Shown here: one piece after another, positions 39,131 to 48,188 of the stretch
Layout: each line of letters opens with the position of its first letter
Position numbering within the stretch: the first letter of the stretch is position 1
Source of the DNA: Xylophilus rhododendri
GTDB lineage: Bacteria > Pseudomonadota > Gammaproteobacteria > Burkholderiales > Burkholderiaceae_C
NCBI RefSeq assembly: GCF_009906855.1
Contig: NZ_CP047650.1
Location: 1,984,001-2,048,000 of the forward strand
Direction: 5' to 3'
Length of the DNA stretch: 64,000 bases
The notes under the pieces: generated by a model
Databases searched by the model: none
Told to the model about the DNA's origin: nothing
The model's input: only the letters and a program-made list of their open reading frames with translations
Program-made: the position numbers and the translations under genes

Positions 39131-40072
39131 ATGGCAAGCACTTCCGACAAGGTCATCATCTCCTGCGCGGTCACCGGCTCGGTCCATACGCCGACCATGT
39201 CCGAATACCTGCCGCTGACCCCCGACGAGATCGCCGAACAGGCGATCGCGGCGGCCGAGGCCGGCGCGGCCATCCTGCACCTGCATGCACGCGATCCGCG
39301 CGACGGCCGGCCCTCGTCCGACCCCGCCGTGTTCGACCAGTTCGTGCCGCGCATCCGCGACGCCACCGACGCGGTCATCAACATCACCACCGGCGGCAGC
39401 ACCCGCATGACGCTGGAGGAGCGCCTGGCCTATCCGCTGCAGGCCAAACCCGAGATGTGCTCGCTCAACATGGGCTCGATGAACTTCTCCATCCACCCGG
39501 CGGCGCGGCGCGTGTCGGAATGGAAATACGACTGGGAGCAGGCCCATGTGGAGGGCATGGAAGACCTGATCTTCCGCAACACCTTCCGCGACATCAAACA
39601 CATCCTGAAGGTGCTGGGCGAGGACTGCGGCACCCGCTTCGAGTTCGAGTGCTACGACCTGGGCCACCTCTACAACCTGGCGCATTTCGTGGACGAGGGG
39701 CTGATCCAGGGGCCGCTCTTCATCCAGAGCATCTACGGCATCCTCGGCGGCATGGGCCCCGACCCGGAGAACCTGGTCACCATGCGCAGCACGGCCGACC
39801 GGCTGTTCGGCCGCGACGGCTACCGCTTCTCCATCCTGGGCGCCGGCCGCCACCAGATGCGGCTGCTGACCATGGGCGCGGTGATGGGCGGCAATGTGCG
39901 GGTGGGCCTGGAGGACAGCCTCTATCTCGGCAAGGGCCAGCTCGCGAAGACCTGCGCCGAGCAGGTGCAGAAGATCCGCCGCATCCTGGAGGAACTCTCG
40001 CTGGAGATCGCCACGCCCGACGAGGCCCGCGCCACGCTGGGCCTGAAGGGCCGGCACGCCGTGGGCTTCTGA
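39131..40072 (+). CDS. BKACE (DUF849) beta-keto acid cleavage enzyme
   Basis: 313 residues. The family cleaves beta-keto acids with acetyl-CoA, giving acetoacetate (or a variant) and a CoA thioester. Zinc ligands are seen as ILHLHARDP (His50, His52) and GLED (Glu261), with the family's NITTGGS and NMGSMNF. The TIM-barrel length is normal. It lies 46 bp after the LivF-type gene and is the last gene of the SDR/ABC operon. The SDR in the operon would provide the keto acid. The exact substrate is not predictable from what I see. Confidence 0.93.
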   Translation: MASTSDKVIISCAVTGSVHTPTMSEYLPLTPDEIAEQAIAAAEAGAAILHLHARDPRDGRPSSDPAVFDQFVPRIRDATDAVINITTGGSTRMTLEERLAYPLQAKPEMCSLNMGSMNFSIHPAARRVSEWKYDWEQAHVEGMEDLIFRNTFRDIKHILKVLGEDCGTRFEFECYDLGHLYNLAHFVDEGLIQGPLFIQSIYGILGGMGPDPENLVTMRSTADRLFGRDGYRFSILGAGRHQMRLLTMGAVMGGNVRVGLEDSLYLGKGQLAKTCAEQVQKIRRILEELSLEIATPDEARATLGLKGRHAVGF

Positions 40073-40102
40073 GCCCGGCCGCGGCCGCACGGTAGCCGCC
40101 CC

Positions 40103-40144
40103 GCACATCGGCGACGGCGGATCGGTGTGGCGCCTGCACATTGG
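40103..40144. promoter_or_regulatory. Three-box regulatory site, copy 2
   Basis: GCACATCGGC (40103-40112), CGGTGTG (40123-40129) and CACATTGG (40137-40144), all offset by exactly 6918 bp from copy 1. The bases between the blocks differ (2 of 17 match). It ends 59 bp before the esterase start. Confidence 0.7.
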
Positions 40145-40203
40145 TTGGCGGACCGGGCGGCGGGAAACTGCCCTGCCCCCATTACTAAGAAGGCAGGAGA
40201 CAT

Positions 40204-41955
40204 ATGAAAACCGGCATCCACAGACTGGCGCTGCTCGCCACCGCCTGCGCCAGCACCAGCGCGGTCTTGCTCGCATGCGGCGGCGGCGGCAATACCACCG
40301 TCGCACCGGCCGCTGCCGCGCCGGACGGCCCCGGCATCGTGGCGCCCGGCCAGCAGGCCACCCTCAGTTGCGCGCAGCTGCAGGGCATGGCGATCGCCGC
40401 GGCGGCCATCGGCCTGCCCACCTCCGGCGCGACCGTGACGGCCACCCGCTCGGTGGCGGCCAGCGGCAGCGGCGCCGCCGCGCTGCCGGCCTACTGCGAG
40501 GTCTCCGGCCAGATCGCGCCGGTCGACCCCACCGCGCCCAACATCCTCTTCCAGGTCGGCCTGCCGGAGACCTGGAACCGGAAGGCGGTGATGCTCGGCG
40601 GCGGCGGCTTCGACGGCACCATCCCCAGCATCAAGGGCAATGTGCCCAACGGCCCGGCCGACCAGCTGACGCCGCTGGGCCGCGGCTATGTGACATTCGC
40701 CAGCGACTCCGGCCACCAGGCCAATGCGCTGGGCTCGCAGGACGGCCGCTTCGGGCTCAGCGACGAGGCGGTGCGCAACTTCGGCGGCGATGTGCTGAAG
40801 AAGACCCGCGACACCGCCATGGCCATCGTCCAGGCGCGTTATGCCGCCAGCCCGGTGAAGTCCTATTTCGCCGGCGGCTCCACCGGCGGGCGCGAGGCGC
40901 TGGCCGCCATCCAGCGCTGGCCGGCCGACTGGGACGGCGCCATCGCCTGGTACCCCGCCTGGAACGACGCCGCCGCGCTGCTCGGCGGCCATCGCATGAG
41001 CCGCGCGCTGGCGCAGCCCGGCGCCTATCCCAGTGCCGCCAAGCGCCAGCTGCTCTACCAGGCGGCGATGGAGGCCTGCGATGCGCTGGACGGCGCCAGC
41101 GACGGGCTGATCGCCAACCAGAACCTGTGCAACGCGCGCTTCGATCCGGCCACCGCCACCGTGGGAGGCGCTCCGCTGCGCTGCGCCGGCGGCGCCGACA
41201 CCGGCGACGGCTGCCTGTCGGATGCGCAGATCGCCGCGATGAACACCATCAACACGGCCACCCGCTTCAACTTCACCCTGGCCAGCGGCGAGACCGGCTA
41301 CCCGGGCTACAACATCTGGGGCGCCGACCCGGGCATCAGCACCCGCACATCGGCGCTGGAGCCCACCGTGACCTTCCTGGCCTTCGGCACGGTGCAGCCC
41401 GCGATGCCGATGCCCGCCGGCGCGCCCTACATCAGCACCTTGACGGACCAGTGGATCAAGTACTTCGTCACCCGCGACGCCAGCTACGACTCGCTGTCGC
41501 TGGACCCGGAGAACCCGGGCGCCTGGGCCGGCCGCATCAGCGCGCTGAGCACCCAGCTCGACACCAGCACCGACATCTCGGCCTTCCAGGCGCGCGGCGG
41601 CAAGCTGCTGCTGGCCCACGGCCTGGCCGACGTGCTGGTGAGCACCCGGGCCACCGAGCAGTACTACCAGCGCCTGCAGTCGGCCATGGGACCGTCGCGG
41701 GTCGATTCCTTCGTGCGCTACTACGAGGTGGCGGGGCTGGGCCATGCGGTCAGCAGCGTGTTCAACGCGACCTGGGATTCGCTGACCGCGCTGGACCAGT
41801 GGTCCTCCACCGGCAGCGCGCCCAGCGGGCAGGTCACGACCGATACGGCCGGCGTGCCGGGCCGCACGCGGCCGCTCTGCGACTATCCGAAATGGCCGCA
41901 GTACCGGGGTTCGGGGGATGTGAACCTGGCCGCCTCGTTCCAGTGCGTGGACTGA
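40204..41955 (+). CDS. Tannase/feruloyl esterase-family lipoprotein
   Basis: 583 residues. A lipoprotein signal ends at LLAC (Cys25). The tannase fold is seen in GRGYVTFASDSGHQ, nucleophile YFAGGSTGGREAL (Ser226), Asp476 in HGLADVLV, His514 in GLGHAVSS, and the C-terminal RTRPLCDYPKWPQY. In the family the residue before Ser and the one after His are cysteines joined by a disulfide (CS-D-HC motif). Here they are Gly225 and Ala515. The gene has AGGAG before its ATG and shares a regulatory site with the SDR/BKACE operon. It probably hydrolyses an ester at the cell surface. Confidence 0.88.
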   Translation: MKTGIHRLALLATACASTSAVLLACGGGGNTTVAPAAAAPDGPGIVAPGQQATLSCAQLQGMAIAAAAIGLPTSGATVTATRSVAASGSGAAALPAYCEVSGQIAPVDPTAPNILFQVGLPETWNRKAVMLGGGGFDGTIPSIKGNVPNGPADQLTPLGRGYVTFASDSGHQANALGSQDGRFGLSDEAVRNFGGDVLKKTRDTAMAIVQARYAASPVKSYFAGGSTGGREALAAIQRWPADWDGAIAWYPAWNDAAALLGGHRMSRALAQPGAYPSAAKRQLLYQAAMEACDALDGASDGLIANQNLCNARFDPATATVGGAPLRCAGGADTGDGCLSDAQIAAMNTINTATRFNFTLASGETGYPGYNIWGADPGISTRTSALEPTVTFLAFGTVQPAMPMPAGAPYISTLTDQWIKYFVTRDASYDSLSLDPENPGAWAGRISALSTQLDTSTDISAFQARGGKLLLAHGLADVLVSTRATEQYYQRLQSAMGPSRVDSFVRYYEVAGLGHAVSSVFNATWDSLTALDQWSSTGSAPSGQVTTDTAGVPGRTRPLCDYPKWPQYRGSGDVNLAASFQCVD

Positions 41956-41965
41956 ACGCACAGCC

Positions 41966-42922
<957 letters not shown>

Positions 42923-43005
42923 TCACTTGTTTCTGGTTCAAGCGGAAGCGGCATTCCCGACGGGTCGCGCGATGCCTACAGTGACGGGCATTCCCAGGAG
43001 AAAAC

Positions 43006-43851
43006 ATGAAGAACGTCATCGTCGTCATCGGGGCCGGTTCGATCGGCCAGGCCATCGCACGGCGGGTGGGCGCCGGCAGACACGTATTGCTCGCGGACCT
43101 GGACACCGGCCATGCCGACGCCGCCGCCCGGGTGCTGGACGAGGCCGGCTTCGAGGTGAGCACCACGGCGGTCGATGTGTCCTCGCGCGCATCGGTCGAG
43201 GCGCTGGCGGCGCTGGCCACCGGCCTCGGCGACATCGTCGGCGTGATCCATGCGGCGGGGGTCTCGCCGACACAGGCGGCGCCCGCCACCATCCTGGCGG
43301 TCGATCTGTACGGCACGGCACTGGTGCTAGAGGCTTTCGGCATGGTCATCGCACGCGGAGGCTCCTGCGTGGTGATCGCCTCGCAGTCGGGCCATCGCAT
43401 GGGCGCCCTGACAGCCGAGCAGGACCGTGCCCTGGCGACCACGCCGGCCGACGCGCTGCTGGCGCTGCCGATGCTGCAGCCCGGGCAGGTCACCGATGCG
43501 CTGCATGCCTACCAGCTGTCCAAGCGCGGCAACTCGCTGCGGGTGAAGGCCGAGGCGGTCCGCTGGGGCAAGCGGGGCGCTCGTGTCAACACCATCAGCC
43601 CCGGCATCATCATGACGCCGCTGGCCAAGGACGAGCTTTCCGGCCCGCGCGGCCCCGGCTACCGCCGCATGCTGGAGCTGTCCCCGGCCGGCAGGGCCGG
43701 CACACCGGACGAGGTTGGCGCGGTGGGCGCCTTGCTGATGGGCCCCGACGGCGCCTTCATCACCGGCAGCGACTTCCTGATGGACGGCGGAGTCACCGCC
43801 TCGTACTTCTACGGCGAACTGGCGCCGCCACAGGCCACGGCCGCCGCGTGA
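43006..43851 (+). CDS. SDR-family oxidoreductase
   Basis: 281 residues. NAD(P)-binding VVIGAGSIGQAIARRVG, Ser in VIASQSGHRMG, Tyr-Lys in LHAYQLSKRGN, and NTISPGIIMTPLA. The Rossmann start GAGSIG lacks the usual TGxxxGxG spacing, as in a divergent subgroup of SDRs. AGGAG precedes ATG 43006. It is divergent from the aldo/keto reductase and followed on the same strand by a LysR-type regulator. Confidence 0.9.
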   Translation: MKNVIVVIGAGSIGQAIARRVGAGRHVLLADLDTGHADAAARVLDEAGFEVSTTAVDVSSRASVEALAALATGLGDIVGVIHAAGVSPTQAAPATILAVDLYGTALVLEAFGMVIARGGSCVVIASQSGHRMGALTAEQDRALATTPADALLALPMLQPGQVTDALHAYQLSKRGNSLRVKAEAVRWGKRGARVNTISPGIIMTPLAKDELSGPRGPGYRRMLELSPAGRAGTPDEVGAVGALLMGPDGAFITGSDFLMDGGVTASYFYGELAPPQATAAA

Positions 43852-43947
43852 AGCGGGCGTGCCATACCCGCCCGGCTGGTCACCAGACCCCGATTGATAC
43901 ATCATGGTTTGCTTGTCGATCAACCCGGGCCAGAGGCTCTTGAAACC

Positions 43948-44919
43948 GTGGCCTTCAATGAACTCCGAGCCATCGCCACCTTCGTCAAGGCAGCGGAACT
44001 GGGCAGCCTGCGCAAGGCGGCCGCCGCGCAGGGCGTGACGCCCCAGGCGGCCAGCCAGTCGCTGAGCCAGCTGGAGTCGCATCTGGGGGTGCGGCTGTTC
44101 CATCGCACCACCCGCAAGCTGAGCCTGACGGAGGAAGGCGAGGCATTTCTCTCGGCCGCCAAGCCGGGGCTGCACACGCTGGAGCGTGCCCTGCACGGCG
44201 CCCGCCAGGGCAGCGATGGCGTGGCCGGGCCGCTGCGCATCGTGGGTCCGCGCTCGACCATGCTGCAGGTGCTGCCGCCGGTCCTGCAGGAGTTCTGCCA
44301 GCTCCATCCGGAGGTGCGGCCGGATGTCCAGCTCGACGACATGCTGGGCAACTGGGTGGAGAGCCGGGTGGATGTGGGATTCCGGGCCGGCAGCCCGCCC
44401 GACAACGGCGTGATCGCCCGCCGCCTGATGCCGCTGCAGCTCATCGTCTGCGCATCCCCGGCCTACCTGCGGGCGCATGGCGCGCCGGCCAGCATCGACG
44501 ACCTGGCCCATCACCGCTGCAGCGGCTTCCGGTCGCCGCAGATACCGAACGTCCGCGCCTGGGACTTCCAGGTGGGCGACGAGATCGTCTCGCGCACCAT
44601 TCCCGCCGTGTTCACCACCAACGACCTGGACGTGGAAGCCAGCGCCGTGGTGGCCGGAGAAGTCATCGGCCAGATCGACGGCGTGACGGCCACCCCGCTG
44701 GTGCGCAGCGGCGCGCTGGTGCCGGTGCTGGGCCAGCACATGGTCGACCACCTGGGGCTCTACATCTATTACGGAAGCCGGGTGGCGCTGCCCCGGCGGG
44801 TACGTGCCTTCATCGACCTGGCGGTGGAACGCCTGGTGGACAACGACCGGTTCTTCCTGCATCCGCACGAACTGCAGCCCGGGCTGGCCGCGAAGAAACC
44901 AAGGCGCCGGTCGGCGTGA
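43948..44919 (+). CDS. LysR-type transcriptional regulator
   Basis: 323 residues from the GTG at 43948. The winged helix-turn-helix is at residues 1-60: FNELRAIATFVKAAELGSLR, KAAAAQGVTPQAASQSLSQL. The effector domain (about 90-300) is of the LysR substrate-binding type. An earlier in-frame TTG at 43894 would add 18 residues not found at LysR N-termini. TTGAT (43894-43898) and ATCAA (43919-43923) upstream may be an autoregulatory site. It likely controls the neighbouring SDR/reductase pair. Confidence 0.88.
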   Translation: MAFNELRAIATFVKAAELGSLRKAAAAQGVTPQAASQSLSQLESHLGVRLFHRTTRKLSLTEEGEAFLSAAKPGLHTLERALHGARQGSDGVAGPLRIVGPRSTMLQVLPPVLQEFCQLHPEVRPDVQLDDMLGNWVESRVDVGFRAGSPPDNGVIARRLMPLQLIVCASPAYLRAHGAPASIDDLAHHRCSGFRSPQIPNVRAWDFQVGDEIVSRTIPAVFTTNDLDVEASAVVAGEVIGQIDGVTATPLVRSGALVPVLGQHMVDHLGLYIYYGSRVALPRRVRAFIDLAVERLVDNDRFFLHPHELQPGLAAKKPRRRSA

Positions 44920-44932
44920 GATGCAGAGGAAA

Positions 44933-45008
44933 TGGTGCCGCTTGTCGGAATCGAACTGACGACCTACCGCTTACAAGGCGGTTGCTCTACCAACTGAGCT
45001 AAAGCGGC
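44933..45008 (-). tRNA. tRNA-Thr (anticodon TGT)
   Basis: A 76-nt cloverleaf on the minus strand. GCCGCTT pairs with AAGCGGC, the discriminator is A and CCA is encoded. The anticodon loop CTTGTAA gives TGT (complement at 44973-44975), decoding ACA. D-arm GCTCAGTTGGTAGAGC and T-loop GTTCGATTCC are normal. Confidence 0.95.
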
Positions 45009-45054
45009 GGGGTGGCGGGCATTTTATGCGAAATGGCGGCCACCCCATGCCGAC

Positions 45055-46083
45055 CTATCGGCCGGAAGAACGCTGCCCGCCGCTGCGCCGTGTGGCCAGG
45101 CCGGCCAGCAGGTTGCGGGTGGCGTCGGCCACATGGAGCAGGGGCGAGGACAGCTGCGGCGCCGCTCTTTCGGCGCCCTGCTCCGGCAGCGCATGCGGCA
45201 TGCGGGGCGGCGCGCTGCGCAGCACGAAACGACCTTCGCTGTGGCTGGTGTTGCCTGCCGCGTCGGTGCAGGCCATGACCACCGTCTTGAAGCCCTCGGC
45301 GCCCAGGTGCAGGGTGCCGGAACCGGGCAGGGTGACGGCGGTGTCCAGGCTCCAGCGGCCCTGCTCGTCCGCCTGCGCGCGGAACACCGCGCCGCCCACG
45401 CCGACCATCACGCTGATGCCCGGCTCGGCGGTGCCGGCCAGGACCGGCGTGGCGGATCCCACCACCAGCGATTCGAGCACCGGCGGCTGCGGCGGCCGGG
45501 TGTTCAGCGTGAAGACGCCGGCCACGCCGCAGCTGTGGCCCTGGGCGTCGATGCTGGTCACGACCAGGCGCTTCTCGCCGTCTTCGCCGAGGTCGAAGCT
45601 GCCGGACATGGGCGCCACGGAGGCGGTGTCCAGCGACCAGGTTCCCGCCGCGCTGGCCGTGACGCAGAACAGCGCACCGCCGACCCCCACCATCACCACG
45701 CTGCCCGCCTGCGCGGTGCCGCCCAGCAGCGGCGTGCGGTCGTTGGTGGCCTGGCCGAAGAAGCTGGGCGCCTCGGCCGGATCCAGGCCGCCGCCGGCGT
45801 AGGGCCGGCCCGCCGGTATCCAGCCGCCGCCTTCCAGCACCACGCCGGGGGAGTCGTCGAAGCCGGCCATCTCGACCACCGTCTGGCCATCGACCTGGAT
45901 GATCATGGCGGGGCCGTCGCGTTCGGTGTCCCATGCACTGCCCAGCGGACGGACGGTATCCGCGGCCAGGCCCAGGTGCGCATCGGCCTGCGGTCTGACC
46001 CGGCCGGGCTCCCCGCCTGCCAATTGCATTTCCGGGCAATGGAATGCCTGCGCAAGACCTGCGTTGACAATCTCGATATGCAT
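45055..46083 (-). CDS. Protein with two Ig-like adhesin repeats
   Basis: 342 residues. Two tandem repeats lie at about 117-194 and 212-288. Each has TPLLGGTAQAGSVVMVGVGG (second copy TPVLAGTAEPGISVMVGVGG) followed by G-W-SLDTA and a later V-S/AC-DA-G segment, as in the Ig-like units of large bacterial adhesins. No signal peptide is seen at the N-terminus (MHIEIVNAGLAQAF). The C-terminus is disordered. ATG 46083 has a GGAGG 8 nt upstream. It follows a small membrane-protein gene by 50 bp. Function unknown; a secreted or surface role would need a non-classical exporter. Confidence 0.65.
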   Translation of the reverse strand: MHIEIVNAGLAQAFHCPEMQLAGGEPGRVRPQADAHLGLAADTVRPLGSAWDTERDGPAMIIQVDGQTVVEMAGFDDSPGVVLEGGGWIPAGRPYAGGGLDPAEAPSFFGQATNDRTPLLGGTAQAGSVVMVGVGGALFCVTASAAGTWSLDTASVAPMSGSFDLGEDGEKRLVVTSIDAQGHSCGVAGVFTLNTRPPQPPVLESLVVGSATPVLAGTAEPGISVMVGVGGAVFRAQADEQGRWSLDTAVTLPGSGTLHLGAEGFKTVVMACTDAAGNTSHSEGRFVLRSAPPRMPHALPEQGAERAAPQLSSPLLHVADATRNLLAGLATRRSGGQRSSGR

Positions 46084-46133
46084 GCTGCCTCCAAGCTGCT
46101 GATTGAGGGTTAGGAACGCGACGAAACCGAGGA

Positions 46134-46484
46134 TCAGGAAGAGACCCCGCTTTCGCCCTTCGCCGTGGTGCGGCGATAGCGGGGGGCGGCCTGGCCCGAG
46201 ACGATGGACTGGCGCACGATGCGCGCGCGCTGCCGGGCCACACGCTTGCGCTCCAGCCATTCGGCCAGCAGGCCGCGGCCGCCCTCCTTGGCCGACTGGA
46301 CCAGGATGCGCAGGGCACGCAGCGCCAGGCCCACGGCCGCCAGGGCGATCGCCAGCGCGAGCGCGATCAACACATGGTCCGCGGTGAGCGGCAGCGAGGG
46401 CAGGCAGATCGCACCGGCGAAACAGCATTTGCCATTCGAGCCCGCATTCGGAGAAAACCAGGCATATCGGATCGTGCTAGGCAT
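46134..46484 (-). CDS. Possible small membrane protein
   Basis: 116 residues. One long hydrophobic stretch (about 37-58, HVLIALALAIALAAVGLALR) is followed by a basic amphipathic tail with many Arg residues (AEWLERKRVARQRARIV). The start at 46484 lies at the edge of an AT-rich stretch. No family is recognised. It is on the same strand as the Ig-like gene, 50 bp away, and could be cotranscribed with it. Coding status is uncertain. Confidence 0.45.
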   Translation of the reverse strand: MPSTIRYAWFSPNAGSNGKCCFAGAICLPSLPLTADHVLIALALAIALAAVGLALRALRILVQSAKEGGRGLLAEWLERKRVARQRARIVRQSIVSGQAAPRYRRTTAKGESGVSS

Positions 46485-46909
46485 AAGGACGTCTGGAAAA
46501 AGGCCGCAGTGGATTCAGGTAAGCCACTCGGTCGTGGCGTGTGTCTTCGTTTCCAGAAAGATTAACGCAGCCGCCAACCTCGCAACCATTAGGTCGTGCA
46601 CCTTTCAAATAATACAAATACAATATATTTGTACAATGCGATACATTTATATGGAATATTCTCGCACCGAGTGGGCGAGTGTTCGCATTCTCCGAAAACA
46701 TCGCGTTTGCGCGAGAATCCGGCGCCCAAACCGGCACGGCGATGCAGGCCTGGGGATTCGACTCCACAGCCCGCGCATTAATCGCAATGCAGCAAAACCC
46801 TGTTGGTTACTTGTTGCGTTTCAAAACGGGAAAAAATGCCGCTCAAGCGCACGGCGCCTGGACAGACGGCCTCGGAGGCAGGCTGCTCAGGCGCCGTGGA
46901 AGGCGCGTC
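46485..46909. other. AT-rich intergenic stretch with dyads
   Basis: This is the longest gene-poor gap in the window. Its middle (about 46590-46660) is far richer in A and T than the surroundings. It holds ACAAATA/TATTTGT (46614-46620 with 46626-46632), TTGTACAA (46629-46636), and a widely spaced ATTCTCGC/GCGAGAAT pair (46658-46665 with 46711-46718). No convincing coding frame is present. It may hold the promoter of the minus-strand small membrane/Ig-like genes, and could be a remnant of acquired DNA. Confidence 0.5.
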
Positions 46910-47461
46910 TTACTTGACGCGCTTCAGGCTGGGACGGCTGCCACCGCCACCGGGACGGGGCGGCTCCTGGCCCTCCTCGGGGCCCGGCGCGGCATCGGAC
47001 AGGGGTTTGTCCGCGGACACGGCGGCGTCGCGGCCGCCGTCATCGCTCGCCACCAGTTGCACGACACGGTTTTCCGTCTCGTCCACCGTGGTGTTGCCCA
47101 GCCCGTTCGGCACCGGCTGGGGGGTGGCCGGCTGCGGCGCGTCCAGCAGGGGAAAGGCCATGCCCTGGCCGTTTTCCCGTGCGTAGATCGCCATCACCCG
47201 GCCGACCGGCACCATGATCTCGCGCGGCTTGCCGGCGAACCGTGCCTTGAAGGTGATGAACTCGTTGCCGATCTGCAGGGCGCTGGTGGCGTCGTAGCTG
47301 ATGTTGAGCACGATCTCGCCATCTTTGACGTATTCGCGCGGCACCTGCACGCTGTCGTCCACGGCCACCGCCACATACGGGGTGAACCCGTTGTCGCTGC
47401 ACCATTCGTACAGCGCTCGCAGCAGATAAGGGCGCGTGGAAGGAGATTCCAGGGCGTTCAT
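46910..47461 (-). CDS. sspB: ClpXP protease specificity-enhancing factor SspB
   Basis: 183 residues. SspB delivers ssrA-tagged proteins to ClpXP. The N-terminal fold (1-115) starts STRPYLLRALYEWCSDNGFT and includes NISYDATSALQIGNEFITF and ARFAGKPREIMVPVGRVMAI. The tail is long and disordered, ending in PSLKRVK, the expected ClpX-binding end. It lies 13 bp after sspA, in the usual petABC-sspA-sspB order. Confidence 0.96.
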   Translation of the reverse strand: MNALESPSTRPYLLRALYEWCSDNGFTPYVAVAVDDSVQVPREYVKDGEIVLNISYDATSALQIGNEFITFKARFAGKPREIMVPVGRVMAIYARENGQGMAFPLLDAPQPATPQPVPNGLGNTTVDETENRVVQLVASDDGGRDAAVSADKPLSDAAPGPEEGQEPPRPGGGGSRPSLKRVK

Positions 47462-47474
47462 GCCGGTATCCGTA

Positions 47475-48086
47475 TTACTTGCGCATGACCTTTTCGGAGG
47501 GCGTCAGCGCTTCGATGTAGGCCGGGCGCGAGAAAATGCGTTCGGCATATTTCAGCAGCGGCGCGGCATTCTTGCTGAGGTCGATGCCGTAGTAATCCAG
47601 GCGCCACAGCAGCGGGGCGATGGCCACGTCGAGCATCGAGAAATTCTCGCCCAGCATGTATTTGTTCTTGAGGAACACCGGGGCCAGCTGCGTCAGGCGG
47701 TCGCGGATATGGGCGCGGGCCTTTTCCAGCGCCTTCTCGTTGCCCTTGACGGCGCGCGCTTCGAGTGCGCTGACGTGCACGAAGAGTTCCTTCTCGAAGT
47801 TCAGCAGGAACAGGCGCACGCGGGCACGGTCGACCGGGTCGCCGGGCATCAGCTGGGGATGCGGGAAACGCTCGTCGATGTACTCGTTGATGATGTTCGA
47901 CTCATACAGGATCAGGTCGCGCTCGACCAGGATCGGCACCTGCCCGTAGGGGTTCATCACATTGATGTCTTCGGGCTTGTTGTAGAGGTCGACGTCGCGG
48001 ATCTCGAAGTCCATTCCCTTTTCGAACAGCACGAAGCGGCAGCGATGGGAGAAAGGGCAAGTCGTTCCGGAATAAAGCACCATCAT
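47475..48086 (-). CDS. sspA: Stringent starvation protein A (GST fold, RNA polymerase-associated)
   Basis: 203 residues. Glutathione transferase-like: thioredoxin domain MMVLYSGTTCPFSHRCRF, VDLYNKPEDINVMNPYGQVP and LYESNIINEYIDERFPHPQ, then an alpha-helical domain. SspA binds RNA polymerase in starvation. The start is the first of two ATGs at 48086, with AGGAG upstream; a longer frame covers a hairpin and is rejected. Confidence 0.95.
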   Translation of the reverse strand: MMVLYSGTTCPFSHRCRFVLFEKGMDFEIRDVDLYNKPEDINVMNPYGQVPILVERDLILYESNIINEYIDERFPHPQLMPGDPVDRARVRLFLLNFEKELFVHVSALEARAVKGNEKALEKARAHIRDRLTQLAPVFLKNKYMLGENFSMLDVAIAPLLWRLDYYGIDLSKNAAPLLKYAERIFSRPAYIEALTPSEKVMRK

Positions 48087-48110
48087 GGCGGGAGGCTCCT
48101 GAAAATCGAA

Positions 48111-48138
48111 GGAGCGGGCATTGTGTAATGCCCGCTCC
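48111..48138 (-). terminator. Strong hairpin between petC and sspA
   Basis: A perfect 12-bp stem, GGAGCGGGCATT/AATGCCCGCTCC (48111-48122 with 48127-48138), with a 4-nt loop. On the minus strand it is followed by TTCGATTTTC, 25-34 nt before sspA. It could end petABC transcripts or attenuate read-through into sspAB. Confidence 0.7.
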
Positions 48139-48154
48139 CGGGGGGAAAAGCCGC

Positions 48155-48171
48155 GCGGGCCGAAAGCCCGC
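48155..48171 (-). terminator. Second hairpin after petC
   Basis: GCGGGC/GCCCGC (48155-48160 with 48166-48171), loop of 5 nt. On the minus strand it is followed by GCGGCTTTT. It lies 18 bp past the petC stop. Confidence 0.6.
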
Positions 48172-48188
48172 ACGAATGCGTTGAAAAA

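Noticed and set aside
46477..46767. Small coding frames in the AT-rich stretch
   Set aside because: They lack ribosome-binding sites and protein-like composition, and start or end arbitrarily in the AT-rich core.
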